From Euzebya rosea (GTDB lineage: Bacteria > Actinomycetota > Nitriliruptoria > Euzebyales > Euzebyaceae): DNA of 64,000 bases. Below, one piece after another: positions 1-8,481 of the stretch. The stretch is taken from the NCBI RefSeq assembly GCF_003073135.1, contig NZ_PGDQ01000020.1, positions 1 through 64,000 on the forward strand, in the 5' to 3' direction. A program made the translations under genes and the position numbers. Position 1 is the stretch's first letter. The number at the start of each line of letters is the position of its first letter. A model generated the notes under the pieces. It did not search any database and was not told where the DNA came from. It worked only from the letters and a program-made list of their open reading frames with translations.

Positions 1-590
1 TCGGTGCGGGCCTGCTCGGTGCGGGCCTGCTCGGTGGCGTCCGGCTCGGGGTCCGCGTGCACGGCGCCGTCGCCCCGATCCAGGGGTTCGAGCACCGCGG
101 GTTCCTCCCTGGCCAGTCGTCGGTCCTCCAGCACCATCAGCACCGCGACGAGCAGGGCCCCGACCGTGATGCCGATGTCGGCGACGTTGAACACCGGGAA
201 GTTCTGCAGCGGCGCGAAGTCGAGGTCGAGCATGTCGACCACGGCCCCGTCCCGGAAGATGCGGTCGGCACCGTTGCCGATGGCCCCGCCGACGACCAGC
301 CCGTAGGCGGTCGCCAGGCCCAGCGACCTGGTCTGGGGCAGCGCCCTGATGACCAGCACGGTGACCACGACGGCGACCAGGACGAAGACCCACGGCAGGC
401 GCAGCGGCAGCGAGAAGGCGCCGCCGGTGTTGCGGATCACCCGCAGCACGAGCGGGCCGAGGTCGTTGGGCACCTGCCCCTCGAGGCTGCGGACCGCAGC
501 GATCTTGGTGGCCTGGTCGAGGACGATCCAGACGACGGCCACCACGAGGGTGGTGGCGTACACGAGCTTCGAGCGATCTTGTTCAGGCAT
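1..590 (-). CDS. lspA: Lipoprotein signal peptidase (signal peptidase II), 3' end cut by window edge
   Basis: Membrane aspartyl protease that cleaves the signal peptide of prolipoproteins after lipidation. Reading from the ATG at 590, the protein has the family signatures in order: an LDQATK segment in the first helix, RNTGGAF, then GGAIGNGADR and VFNVADIG, whose aspartates are the catalytic pair. Four hydrophobic segments are visible. After the last helix a charged tail begins (LEDRRLAREEP) and ends at the edge in a 15-bp DNA repeat encoding EQART-like units, so the C-terminal tail is longer than usual. Its position near ileS and divIVA is typical of actinobacteria. The true 3' end lies outside the window. 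Confidence 0.93.
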   Translation of the reverse strand, partial: MPEQDRSKLVYATTLVVAVVWIVLDQATKIAAVRSLEGQVPNDLGPLVLRVIRNTGGAFSLPLRLPWVFVLVAVVVTVLVIRALPQTRSLGLATAYGLVVGGAIGNGADRIFRDGAVVDMLDLDFAPLQNFPVFNVADIGITVGALLVAVLMVLEDRRLAREEPAVLEPLDRGDGAVHADPEPDATEQARTEQART

Positions 591-650
591 GGGTGACTGC
601 CGAGTGTGCCATGTTGGTGGGTCGCGGCTCGGGTGGCCCGCGCGTACCCG

Positions 651-1556
651 TCAGGTGGCGGCCCGATCGCCCGCCGAATCGTCGAACCAGTCACGGATGG
701 CCCGGCACGCCGCGTCCGGTGCGTCGTCCTGCCAGTAGTGGTTGGCCCCCTCCAGCAGGACGGTGCGGTGGTCGGCGAAGGTCGCCTCCATCCGGCGCAG
801 CACCGGCGTGCCGAACGCGGGATCCCTGGTGGCCCACAGCAGCAGGGCCGGCAGGTCGGTCAGGCCGGTGGCCATCGTGTCGTAGCGCGTCTGGGCGAGG
901 AACGGCCGCGCCCCGGTGATCCGCTCCGGGAAGACGTGGGTGGGCTCTCGTGATGCCGGAGTGGGGTAGGGACCCCGCCACATGGCCATCTCGGCCTCCC
1001 CGGGACGACGGAGGCTGTGCGCCCGGGGGATGACCTGCTCCACGAAGGCGTTCAGGCGCTTGTGGGCGAACGTGCCGATCGGCCCGCCCATCAGCCACGA
1101 GAAGGCGGAGAACTGCACGTCGTCGACCGGCCAGCACCACGTGTTGCCGATCACGAACCGGCTGTAGCGGTCGGGATCGGCGGCCGCGGCCGCCAGGCCG
1201 ATCGGGCCTCCCCAGTCCTGCAGGACCATGGTCACGTCGGTGAGGTCGAGGCCGCGGACGAGGCCGGCGACGATCCGGGCGTGCTCCTCGGGCCCGAAGG
1301 CGTATCCCCGGCGAGCGCTCGACAACCCCATGCCCGGGTAGTCGGGGGCGACGCACCGGTAGTCGCTGGACAGGTCGGCGATCATGTCGCGGTACAGGAA
1401 CGACCAGGTCGGGTTGCCGTGCAGCATCAGCAGCGTCGGCCCCTCGCCCTCGTCGAGGTAGTGCACCGAGCAGTCGTCGACGTCGAGGAAGTGGCTCTCG
1501 AAGGGGTACAGCGTGTCGTCGACCCAGCTGGGCCGCTCACCGGGGGTCGGGTTCAT
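651..1556 (-). CDS. Haloalkane dehalogenase-like alpha/beta hydrolase
   Basis: Cytoplasmic alpha/beta-hydrolase of 301 residues, the usual size of haloalkane dehalogenases. HGNPTWSFLYR (residues 46-56) forms the oxyanion region. The nucleophile is Asp114 in VLQDWGGP, with the halide-binding Trp115 next to it. Asp245 (TRDPAF) and His273 (NHYW) complete the triad. An Asp rather than Ser nucleophile supports hydrolytic dehalogenation of haloalkanes, but substrate range cannot be read from sequence, and related epoxide hydrolases share the fold. The ATG at 1556 gives the family N-terminus; an upstream in-frame start would add a 46-residue basic stretch with no similarity. It is divergent from ileS across a 243-bp region containing an 11-bp inverted repeat. 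Confidence 0.82.
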   Translation of the reverse strand: MNPTPGERPSWVDDTLYPFESHFLDVDDCSVHYLDEGEGPTLLMLHGNPTWSFLYRDMIADLSSDYRCVAPDYPGMGLSSARRGYAFGPEEHARIVAGLVRGLDLTDVTMVLQDWGGPIGLAAAAADPDRYSRFVIGNTWCWPVDDVQFSAFSWLMGGPIGTFAHKRLNAFVEQVIPRAHSLRRPGEAEMAMWRGPYPTPASREPTHVFPERITGARPFLAQTRYDTMATGLTDLPALLLWATRDPAFGTPVLRRMEATFADHRTVLLEGANHYWQDDAPDAACRAIRDWFDDSAGDRAAT

Positions 1557-1607
1557 CGGCGCATCGTCCCACGCCACCGGCCCGTCCGGCCACCCCTCCC
1601 GGGCCCA

Positions 1608-1652
1608 CGCGTGTCGGGCGATCACGACCGGCGGCCCGATACCCGACACGCG
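1608..1652. promoter_or_regulatory. 11-bp inverted repeat in the divergent dehalogenase/ileS region
   Basis: The arms at 1608-1618 and 1642-1652 are perfect reverse complements (CGCGTGTCGGG / CCCGACACGCG) with a 23-nt loop. The loop contains a GATCACGACCGGCGGCCCG stretch that recurs with changes at about 1689-1708. It lies in the shared upstream region of two divergent genes, so it could be an operator or an RNA hairpin in the ileS leader. No T-box consensus was seen. Confidence 0.45.
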
Positions 1653-1799
1653 CCCGAGCGGTGACGGGCGGCGGTTCGGGGGACGGGTGATCACGGCCGG
1701 CGGCCCGGTCGGGTGCGTCGGCCGGTCACCTCGTCGGACGGTCCATCGCGGCTACGCTCTGCTCCCGCACGACGCACGTCCCCGCGAGAAAGCCGAGCA

Positions 1800-4700
1800 G
1801 TGTTCTCCCCCGTCGACCAGCAGCCCGACTTCCCGGGCATGGAAACCGCAGTCCTGCAGCGGTGGAAGGACCACCGGACGTTCCGGGCGTCGCTCGACGC
1901 ACGCGCCGACGGTCCGCTGTTCTCCTTCAACGAGGGTCCGCCGACCGCCAACGGTCGGCCGGGGGTCCACCACGTCGAGGCACGGGTCTTCAAGGACATC
2001 TTCCCCCGCTACCGCACGATGAAGGGGTACCGGGTCCCGCGGAAGGCCGGCTGGGACTGCCACGGGATCCCGGTGGAGCTCGAGGTCGAGAAGACGCTCG
2101 GCTTCACCCACAAGCAGGAGATCGAGGACTACGGCGTCGAGGCGTTCAACCGCCTGTGCCGCGAGTCGGTGGAGACCTACGTCGACGAATGGACGCGCCT
2201 GACCGAGCGCATCGCGTTCTGGGTCGACACCGACGACGCCTACTGGACGATGGACGCCTCCTACGTGGAGAGCGTCTGGTGGAGCCTCAAGCAGCTGTGG
2301 GACGCCGGGCTGCTGTACGAGGGGCACAAGGTCCTCCCCTACTGCGGCCGCTGCGGGACGTCGCTGTCGGACCACGAGGTCGCCCAGGGCTACGACCAGG
2401 CCGAGGATCCCTCGGTGTACGTCCGTTTCCCGCTCACCGAGGGTCCGCTGGCCGAGGCCGGTGCATCGCTGGCCGTGTGGACGACCACCCCATGGACGCT
2501 GATCTCCAACACCCTCGTCGCCGTCGGCGAGGACCTGCAGTACGTGCTGGCCCAGGCCAACGACGACGCCTTCCCCGTGGTCGTCGCCCGCGACCTGGTC
2601 CAGGCGGTCCTGGGCGAGGGAGCAACCGTCCACCGTGACGTCGCCGTGGAGGAGCTCCTCGGGCAGCCGTACCGGGCGCCGTTCGACTTCGTCGTCCCCG
2701 AGGGCCGCGCCCACTACGTGACGACCGCCGACTTCGTCACCACCAGCGACGGCACCGGGCTGGTGCACATGGCCCCGGCGTTCGGCGCCGACGACTACGC
2801 CATCGGCCAGCGCGAAGGGGTCGAGGTCGTCAACCCCGTCGACCTCGAGGGCCGCTTCACCGACCGGGTCACGCCCTGGGCGGGCCTGTTCGTCAAGGAC
2901 GCCGACGCGGGGATCATCGAGGCGCTCGGCGAGGCCGGGCTGCTGATCAGGGCCGAGACCTACACCCACACCTATCCGTTCTGCTGGCGGTGCAAGAACC
3001 CGCTGCTGTACTACGCCAAGCCGTCCTGGTACGTGGCCACGTCGCAGTACAAGGACAAGCTGCTGGCCGTCAACGCCGAGGTCGACTGGCACCCCGAGCA
3101 CATCCGCGACGGCCGCTACGGCGACTGGCTGTCCAACAACATCGACTGGGCGCTGTCCCGATCCCGCTACTGGGGCACGCCGCTGCCGGTGTGGCGCTGC
3201 GACGGGTGCGACGACGCGGTGTGCGTGGGATCGCGTGCCGAGCTCGGGGACCTGACCGGCAACGACCTGTCCGGCCTCGACCCGCACCGTCCCTACATCG
3301 ACGACATCACCTTCGAGTGCCGACGCGACACCGACCACGGCCCCTGCGGCGGAACCATGATCCGCGTGCCCGACGTCATCGACGCGTGGTACGACTCCGG
3401 CGCCATGCCGTTCGCCCAGTTCGGCTACCCCTGGGTCGAGGGGTCGGAGCAGACGTTCAGCGAACGGTTCCCCGCCGACTACATCTGCGAGGCCATCGAC
3501 CAGACGCGCGGATGGTTCTACTCGCTGATGGCCGAGTCCACCCTGCTGTTCGAGCAGAACAGCTACCGGACGGTCCTGTGCCTGGGACACATCGTCGACG
3601 CCGACGGCAAGAAGATGTCCAAGTCGTTGGGCAACATCATCTCGCCGTGGGAGATCGTGGATCGGCACGGCGCGGATCCGCTGCGGTGGCTGCTGCTGAC
3701 CGACGGATCGCCGTGGGTCAACCGCCGCGTCGGCCACGGACCCGTCGAGGACGTCGTCCGTCGGTTCTTCCTGACGCTGTGGAACAGCTACTACTTCTTC
3801 GTGACCTACGCCCGCATCGACGGGTGGACCCCGGACGTCCGACCGGCCCCGCCGGTCGCCGACCGGCCGGTGATGGACCGCTGGATCCTGTCGGAGCTGG
3901 CGCAGCTGATCACCACCGTCGACGAGGGGCTGGAGGCGTTCGACGCCACCACCGCCGGTCGTGCGCTGGAGGACTTCGTCGACGGGCTGTCCAACTGGTA
4001 CATCCGCCGGACCCGATCCCGGTTCTGGGCCGAGGGCACCTCGGCGGACAAGGACGCGGCCTTCGCCACCCTGCACGAGTGCCTGGTCACGCTGTCGGCA
4101 CTGCTGGCCCCGTTCACGCCCTTCGTGGCCGAGTCGCTGTACGACAACCTCGTCTGCACCGTCGACGCCGAGGCGCCCGACAGCGTGCACCTGCTGGACT
4201 TCCCCGTGCCCGACGCGGCTGCCGACGACGCTGGCCTCCGGCGCGCGATGGCCGCTGCGCGCGAGGTCGTCACCCTCGGCCTGCGCGCCCGCAACGAGGC
4301 ACAGATCGGCGTGCGCCAGCCGTTGCCACGCGCGCTGGTCACGCTGCCCGACACCGACGGCTGGGACCGCGTGGCCGGGGTCGTCGCCGACGAGCTGAAC
4401 CTGAAGGCCATCGAGCTGAGCGAGGGCGGCGACACCGTCAGCTACCAGCTGAAGGCCAGCTTCCGCGACCTCGGCCGGGTGTTCGGCAAGCAGACCCCCG
4501 ACGTCGCCGCGGCGATCACGTCCGCCGACCCCGATCCGATCGTGGCGGCCGTGCGTGCCGAGCAGTCCGTGGACCTCGTGCTGTCCGACGGCACGTCGGT
4601 CACCGTCGACCCCACGATGGTCCAGGTCGTCGAGGAGTCCCGGGAGGGCTGGACCGTTGCCTCCGAGGGGGGCGTGTCGGTTGCGCTGGACCTGACCGTC

Positions 4701-4967
4701 GACGACGTGCTGCGGCGCGAGGGCCTGGCCCGCGAGCTGATCCGCACCATCAACGACCAGCGCAAGCAGCTGGACCTGCAGCTGTCCGACCGTATCCGCC
4801 TGGAGCTGGCCATCGACGGCCAGCTGAAGGAGGCGGTGGCCGACCACCGCGAGGCCATCAGCCGCGAGACGCTCGCAACCGACATCACCGACGGGGCAGC
4901 CTCCGGCGGTGCGTTCGTGGAAGTCGGCGGACACGCCGCCCGTATCCGTATCGAGGTCAACCGATGA
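1800..4967 (+). CDS. ileS: Isoleucyl-tRNA synthetase
   Basis: Class I synthetase that charges tRNA-Ile with isoleucine; cytoplasmic and essential. The 1,055-residue length fits the long bacterial IleS form. The HIGH-equivalent motif is in GPPTANGRPGVHHV, followed by GWDCHGIPVE. KMSKSLGN is the KMSKS loop, with the editing domain between them and an anticodon-binding C-terminal half (WYIRRTRSRFW). Cysteine pairs in the CGRCG and CRWxCDGC-like segments suggest bound zinc. The GTG at 1800 is chosen because the N-terminus then starts just before the conserved DFPGMETAVLQRW segment; the earlier in-frame ATG at 1713 adds an arginine-rich leader lacking homology. The stop overlaps the ATG of the next gene (ATGA). 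Confidence 0.95.
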   Translation: MFSPVDQQPDFPGMETAVLQRWKDHRTFRASLDARADGPLFSFNEGPPTANGRPGVHHVEARVFKDIFPRYRTMKGYRVPRKAGWDCHGIPVELEVEKTLGFTHKQEIEDYGVEAFNRLCRESVETYVDEWTRLTERIAFWVDTDDAYWTMDASYVESVWWSLKQLWDAGLLYEGHKVLPYCGRCGTSLSDHEVAQGYDQAEDPSVYVRFPLTEGPLAEAGASLAVWTTTPWTLISNTLVAVGEDLQYVLAQANDDAFPVVVARDLVQAVLGEGATVHRDVAVEELLGQPYRAPFDFVVPEGRAHYVTTADFVTTSDGTGLVHMAPAFGADDYAIGQREGVEVVNPVDLEGRFTDRVTPWAGLFVKDADAGIIEALGEAGLLIRAETYTHTYPFCWRCKNPLLYYAKPSWYVATSQYKDKLLAVNAEVDWHPEHIRDGRYGDWLSNNIDWALSRSRYWGTPLPVWRCDGCDDAVCVGSRAELGDLTGNDLSGLDPHRPYIDDITFECRRDTDHGPCGGTMIRVPDVIDAWYDSGAMPFAQFGYPWVEGSEQTFSERFPADYICEAIDQTRGWFYSLMAESTLLFEQNSYRTVLCLGHIVDADGKKMSKSLGNIISPWEIVDRHGADPLRWLLLTDGSPWVNRRVGHGPVEDVVRRFFLTLWNSYYFFVTYARIDGWTPDVRPAPPVADRPVMDRWILSELAQLITTVDEGLEAFDATTAGRALEDFVDGLSNWYIRRTRSRFWAEGTSADKDAAFATLHECLVTLSALLAPFTPFVAESLYDNLVCTVDAEAPDSVHLLDFPVPDAAADDAGLRRAMAAAREVVTLGLRARNEAQIGVRQPLPRALVTLPDTDGWDRVAGVVADELNLKAIELSEGGDTVSYQLKASFRDLGRVFGKQTPDVAAAITSADPDPIVAAVRAEQSVDLVLSDGTSVTVDPTMVQVVEESREGWTVASEGGVSVALDLTVDDVLRREGLARELIRTINDQRKQLDLQLSDRIRLELAIDGQLKEAVADHREAISRETLATDITDGAASGGAFVEVGGHAARIRIEVNR

Positions 4968-5620
4968 CTGCCCGCAGCCTGCTCCGCCGAGCGCTCCTCC
5001 TCGCCGGCCTCGTCGGCCTCGTCGCCGGGGTCGTGTGGAGCCGCAAGGAGCTCAACGAACCCACCGACCGGACCGGCTCGGCGATCCCGCTGCCGCGGGT
5101 ACCCCGCGGGACCGACCGGATCGCCGACGCGCGCCTCGTCGCACGCCCCGGCGAGCCCGAATGGATCGTGGACCTGGCCGGCTGGGTACCGAAGCCCATC
5201 ACGAGCCGCCCGCTGCAGCTCCTGGCGATCGTGTGGGCCCTCCCCTCGACGGTGGTCGGCCTGCTCCTCGGCCTGCTGAGCGGCGCGACGCCGACGCTGC
5301 GCGACGGCGTGATCGTCTTCTCCCCCGTTCGCGGACCGGTCTGCTTCGCCCTCCACCGGGGTGGATTCGCCGCCACGACCCTGGGACACGTGGTCCTTGC
5401 CCGGCACGAGCCGTCGGCAGCCCTGATGGCCCACGAGCTCGTGCACACCCGGCAGGCGGAGCGGCTCGGCCCGCTCATGGGCCCCACCTACTGGTACCTG
5501 CTGGCCCGCTACGGCTACGCACGCCACCCCATGGAGCGTGCCGCGCGCATCGCCGGCCGCGAGGCGAAGCACGTGGGCGGTGGGCACACCCGTCCCACCA
5601 AACCTCCCGTCCACACCTAG
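4964..5620 (+). CDS. Small membrane protein with HExxH motif, function unknown
   Basis: A 218-residue protein translationally coupled to ileS (4-bp overlap). Residues 9-25 are a membrane segment or signal anchor and residues 86-107 a second one. The C-terminal part contains HELVH (residues 157-161), the zinc-metalloprotease pattern, in a helix flanked by arginines, followed by a tyrosine-rich YWYLLARYGYARHP stretch and ERAARIAGREA. A third zinc ligand is not obvious. It could be a membrane-associated metallopeptidase or a DUF family that merely resembles one. No specific name is justified; the link to ileS may only be co-transcription. Confidence 0.75.
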   Translation: MTARSLLRRALLLAGLVGLVAGVVWSRKELNEPTDRTGSAIPLPRVPRGTDRIADARLVARPGEPEWIVDLAGWVPKPITSRPLQLLAIVWALPSTVVGLLLGLLSGATPTLRDGVIVFSPVRGPVCFALHRGGFAATTLGHVVLARHEPSAALMAHELVHTRQAERLGPLMGPTYWYLLARYGYARHPMERAARIAGREAKHVGGGHTRPTKPPVHT

Positions 5621-5631
5621 GCTCCGCCTCG

Positions 5632-7791
5632 ATGGGCCCGCGGCACAGTCACCGATCGGGTCGCCTCGCCTCGGGCGGGGCGATCGCCGTGCGTCCGCGT
5701 GCCCGTTCCGTGGTGCCAGGAGTGCTGCTGGGCTGCATGCTGCTGGCCGGCATCGGCGTGCCCGCGGTCGTCCTGCCGGTCGTCGCACCCACGAGTCCCC
5801 TCCTGTCGTCGGCGGTGGCGGACCCGATGCCGGCCGCGACCGACGACGACGCCGCAGCGCTGGCCGGGGGCTGGCTGGCCCGGCAGGTCACCGCCAGCGG
5901 ATCGCCACGGGGAACCAGCACCGCGGAGGACCTGCGACCGGCCGGCTGGGCAGTGCTCGGCATGCTGGCGAGCGGTGTCGGCGAGACGGCAGCAGCCCGC
6001 GCGAGCGCGGCGATCGCCTCCGCGGTCGTCGACCGTCCCACCGACGAGCTCGCGACCGGCGAGCTGGGGATGGCCATCCTCGTCCGCGTCGCCCGGACGT
6101 CCACTCTCGTGCTCGGGCCGGACGACCTCGACCTCGTCGCGGAGCTGCAGTCCCGGACGCAGTCCAACGGGGTGGACGCCGGGCTGATCGGGTCGTCGTC
6201 GCTGCTGCAGGAGCCCGTGACGACCCACAGCCTCGGGCTCCTGGCCCTGGTGGCCGCCGGTGTGCAGCCGAGCGACGCCCAGCTGCGCTGGCTGGCCCAG
6301 CAGCAGTGCCCGTCGGGCGGGTGGCCGCTGTACCGCGACGCTGCGGCCCGGTCGACGGGGACGTGCGAGCTGCTCGTGCCCGACATGGCCATCACCGCCG
6401 TGGCCGCGCAGGCCTCGGCGGCCGCCGGCATCGAGGTGCCCTTCGACGTCGAACGGTTCCTCCGCGCGTCGCTCAACCCAACCGGCGGATTCGCGCCGGC
6501 GCCGGGCCTGTCCCCAACCCCGGCGGCGACGGCCCATGGGATACAGACCCACCGCGCGCTGCTCGGGGGCGACCCCGACGAGACGTGGTCGGGGACGGCC
6601 GGGACACCCCAGCAGGTCCTGCTGGCCGAGCAGCTCGGGTGCGGCTGGCACGGCGAGGACCGGGGCGCGGTCCCCGAACGGATGCTCGACACCACGCCGG
6701 ACGTCGCACAACCCTCCGCTGAGGGGCCGGGGGTGGCCGCCGCCGTCGAGGACGTCGCTGCGGCGACGCTGGTGTGGGCCGACGTGCAGCTCCCGATCGT
6801 CACGAGCGTCCCCAGAGTGGGCGACCCGTTCCCCGACTGTCCGGTGACGACGTCACGAGCAGCCGGCGCCGATCGGGTCGCCACGGCCGTCGCGCTGTCC
6901 GGCGAGGCGTTCCCCGACGGCGCCCCCGCAGCGGTCCTGGCAACCGCGTCCGGCTACGCCGACGCGTTGGCCGCCACGGCCTTGGCGGGTCGCCTCGAGG
7001 GGCCGGTGCTGCTGACCCCGCCGGCGGACCTGCCCGACATCGTCCTCGACGAGCTGGCCAGGCTCGGCGTGGAGGAGGTCGTGCTGATGGGTGGTCCCGC
7101 GGCCCTGAGCCGACGCGCCGAGTCGACCGCGGCGTCGGTGGACACCGTGGAGACGGTGCGACGCATCGCCGGTGACACACGGTTCGAGACCGCCGCCGCA
7201 GCGGCGGAGGAGGTCGGCGGCAACCGTGCGTTCCTCGCCAGGGGCGCCGGGCCGACCGATCAGGCACCGTGGGCCGACGCCCTGGCCGTGGGCGCATGGG
7301 CCGCGACGCAGGGCATCCCGGTGCTGCTGACGGAGGCCGATGTCCTGCCGGAGGAGACGGCCGCTGCGCTTGACGGGCGAGCCGAGGTCATCGTCGTGGG
7401 TGGGACGGCCGCGGTCTCCGAGGACGTCGCGCAGGCGGTGACGGCGCACGCCGATGCCGTCAGGCGGATCGGCGGCGGCAGTCGCCTGGCCACCTCCGCG
7501 TTGGCCTTCGCTGCCGCCCGCGCCGACGGGATCGACGTGGCCCGGGTCGCGCTGGCCACGAGCGCCGACTACCCCGACGCGCTGGCGGCGGGACCGGCGA
7601 TCGCCGCGCTCGGCGGCAGCCTGCTGCTGGTCGATCCGTCCGCTGGGGTGGCCAACCCCGACAGCGGCAACGCCCTCCTCGACGTCGACTACGTCGTGGA
7701 CCACCTGATGGCCGTCGGCGGCGTCGCCGGCCTGCCCGCACAGGTGCTGGCGGACGCCGCGGCCCTCGTCCGCGAGGGCGTCGACGGCTGA
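5632..7791 (+). CDS. Secreted surface protein: alpha-toroid repeats plus three CWB2 domains
   Basis: A 719-residue exported protein. Residues 1-27 are basic, 28-60 hydrophobic, and a signal-peptidase-like AVADP site lies near residue 62. Residues about 70-395 contain repeats resembling the alpha/alpha-toroid of prenyltransferases and terpene cyclases (WLAQQQCPSGGWPLY; LNPTGGFAPAPG). Residues about 403-719 hold three cell-wall-binding repeat 2 (PF04122-type) domains, each with a GYADALAA-like segment and a VVLMGGPAALS-like VxxxGG motif. CWB2 modules typically hold proteins non-covalently in the envelope. The catalytic DxDD of terpene cyclases is not seen, so the toroid is probably a binding scaffold. 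The ATG at 5632 follows the previous stop by 11 bp. Confidence 0.85.
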   Translation: MGPRHSHRSGRLASGGAIAVRPRARSVVPGVLLGCMLLAGIGVPAVVLPVVAPTSPLLSSAVADPMPAATDDDAAALAGGWLARQVTASGSPRGTSTAEDLRPAGWAVLGMLASGVGETAAARASAAIASAVVDRPTDELATGELGMAILVRVARTSTLVLGPDDLDLVAELQSRTQSNGVDAGLIGSSSLLQEPVTTHSLGLLALVAAGVQPSDAQLRWLAQQQCPSGGWPLYRDAAARSTGTCELLVPDMAITAVAAQASAAAGIEVPFDVERFLRASLNPTGGFAPAPGLSPTPAATAHGIQTHRALLGGDPDETWSGTAGTPQQVLLAEQLGCGWHGEDRGAVPERMLDTTPDVAQPSAEGPGVAAAVEDVAAATLVWADVQLPIVTSVPRVGDPFPDCPVTTSRAAGADRVATAVALSGEAFPDGAPAAVLATASGYADALAATALAGRLEGPVLLTPPADLPDIVLDELARLGVEEVVLMGGPAALSRRAESTAASVDTVETVRRIAGDTRFETAAAAAEEVGGNRAFLARGAGPTDQAPWADALAVGAWAATQGIPVLLTEADVLPEETAAALDGRAEVIVVGGTAAVSEDVAQAVTAHADAVRRIGGGSRLATSALAFAAARADGIDVARVALATSADYPDALAAGPAIAALGGSLLLVDPSAGVANPDSGNALLDVDYVVDHLMAVGGVAGLPAQVLADAAALVREGVDG

Positions 7792-7806
7792 CGGGCCGTC
7801 ATCGGC

Positions 7807-7826
7807 TCCGGTCGACGTCGACCGGA
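7807..7826. terminator. 20-bp perfect palindrome between convergent genes
   Basis: TCCGGTCGACGTCGACCGGA is its own reverse complement. It sits in the 42-bp gap between the convergent CWB2 gene and the proline-rich membrane protein. There is no T-tract on either strand, so it would be a hairpin-only bidirectional terminator; a palindromic protein site is the alternative. Confidence 0.45.
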
Positions 7827-7833
7827 CCGGACG

Positions 7834-8373
7834 TCAGGCCGGGGGTGGCGGAGGCGGCGGCGGGGTCGCCGCTGGACGGCTGGTCCCCGACGAGGACGCC
7901 GGCCGAGGGCTGGCGCCCGGAGGGGCCCAGCCGCCACCGCTCGGGGGGGCCGGCGCGCCCTTGGGCGGCGGTGCCGGTGCGGGCGGCGGTGCCGGAGCCG
8001 GCGGCGGCGTGGCGACGGGTGCCGCTGGTGGCGTGGGCGGGGCGTCCTGCACCGCGGGCGGGTCCTCCGTGGTTGCGTTCAGGTCCGTGGTCACGTCCTC
8101 GTCACGGGACAGGGCGTCCTGGCCGTTCCCGCTCCAGCCCGCGCCCTTCCACGTGGCCGCAGGGGCCGCGTCACCGGACGTGGTCGTCGGGGCGGCTGCC
8201 CGAACGGGCTTGGGTCGCCGGTTGCCGCGGAGCACGCCGACCAGCAGGAACACCCCCGCGGCAAGCGCGGCCGCGATGGAGACGTAGATGAGGTCGAGCT
8301 CCTCGGAGAACAGACCGCCGATCAGCAGGCTGACGGCTGAGACGAGGACGAGGATGAGGCTGATGAGGATCAC
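7834..8373 (-). CDS. Two-helix membrane protein with proline-rich tail, hypothetical
   Basis: A 179-residue protein from a GTG start with a GAAGG ribosome site about 8 nt upstream. Residues 1-22 and 28-49 form two membrane segments with a short acidic loop (SEELD) between them. The rest is a hydrophilic tail with an acidic patch and a proline/alanine-rich region (PPPAPAPPPAPAPPPKG) that ends in a polyproline run. Such tails occur in actinobacterial envelope proteins. It follows divIVA on the same strand, so it may belong to the division operon's 3' end. No known family was recognised. Confidence 0.7.
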   Translation of the reverse strand: MILISLILVLVSAVSLLIGGLFSEELDLIYVSIAAALAAGVFLLVGVLRGNRRPKPVRAAAPTTTSGDAAPAATWKGAGWSGNGQDALSRDEDVTTDLNATTEDPPAVQDAPPTPPAAPVATPPPAPAPPPAPAPPPKGAPAPPSGGGWAPPGASPRPASSSGTSRPAATPPPPPPPPA

Positions 8374-8481
8374 GCGTTGGCCTTCGGCCGCGAACGAACG
8401 GATGCGGAACGAGCCCGAGCGTACTGCCTCGATCGCCGACGCCCGGACAGGTACGGGGTCCGGTCGTCCGAGGACTCGGGC

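Noticed and set aside
60-596. Plus-strand ORFs over lspA
   Set aside because: The minus frame contains all LspA motifs including both catalytic aspartates; the plus frames are shadows.
1653-1799. T-box riboswitch in front of ileS
   Set aside because: Actinobacterial ileS genes often have one, but no AGGGTGGNACCGCG-like core or matching stem I was found in this short leader.
1752-4934. 1,060-codon open frame antisense to ileS
   Set aside because: High GC makes stop codons rare in the complementary frames; the translation is low-complexity (GVGD, RHL) without domains, whereas the plus frame is a full IleS.
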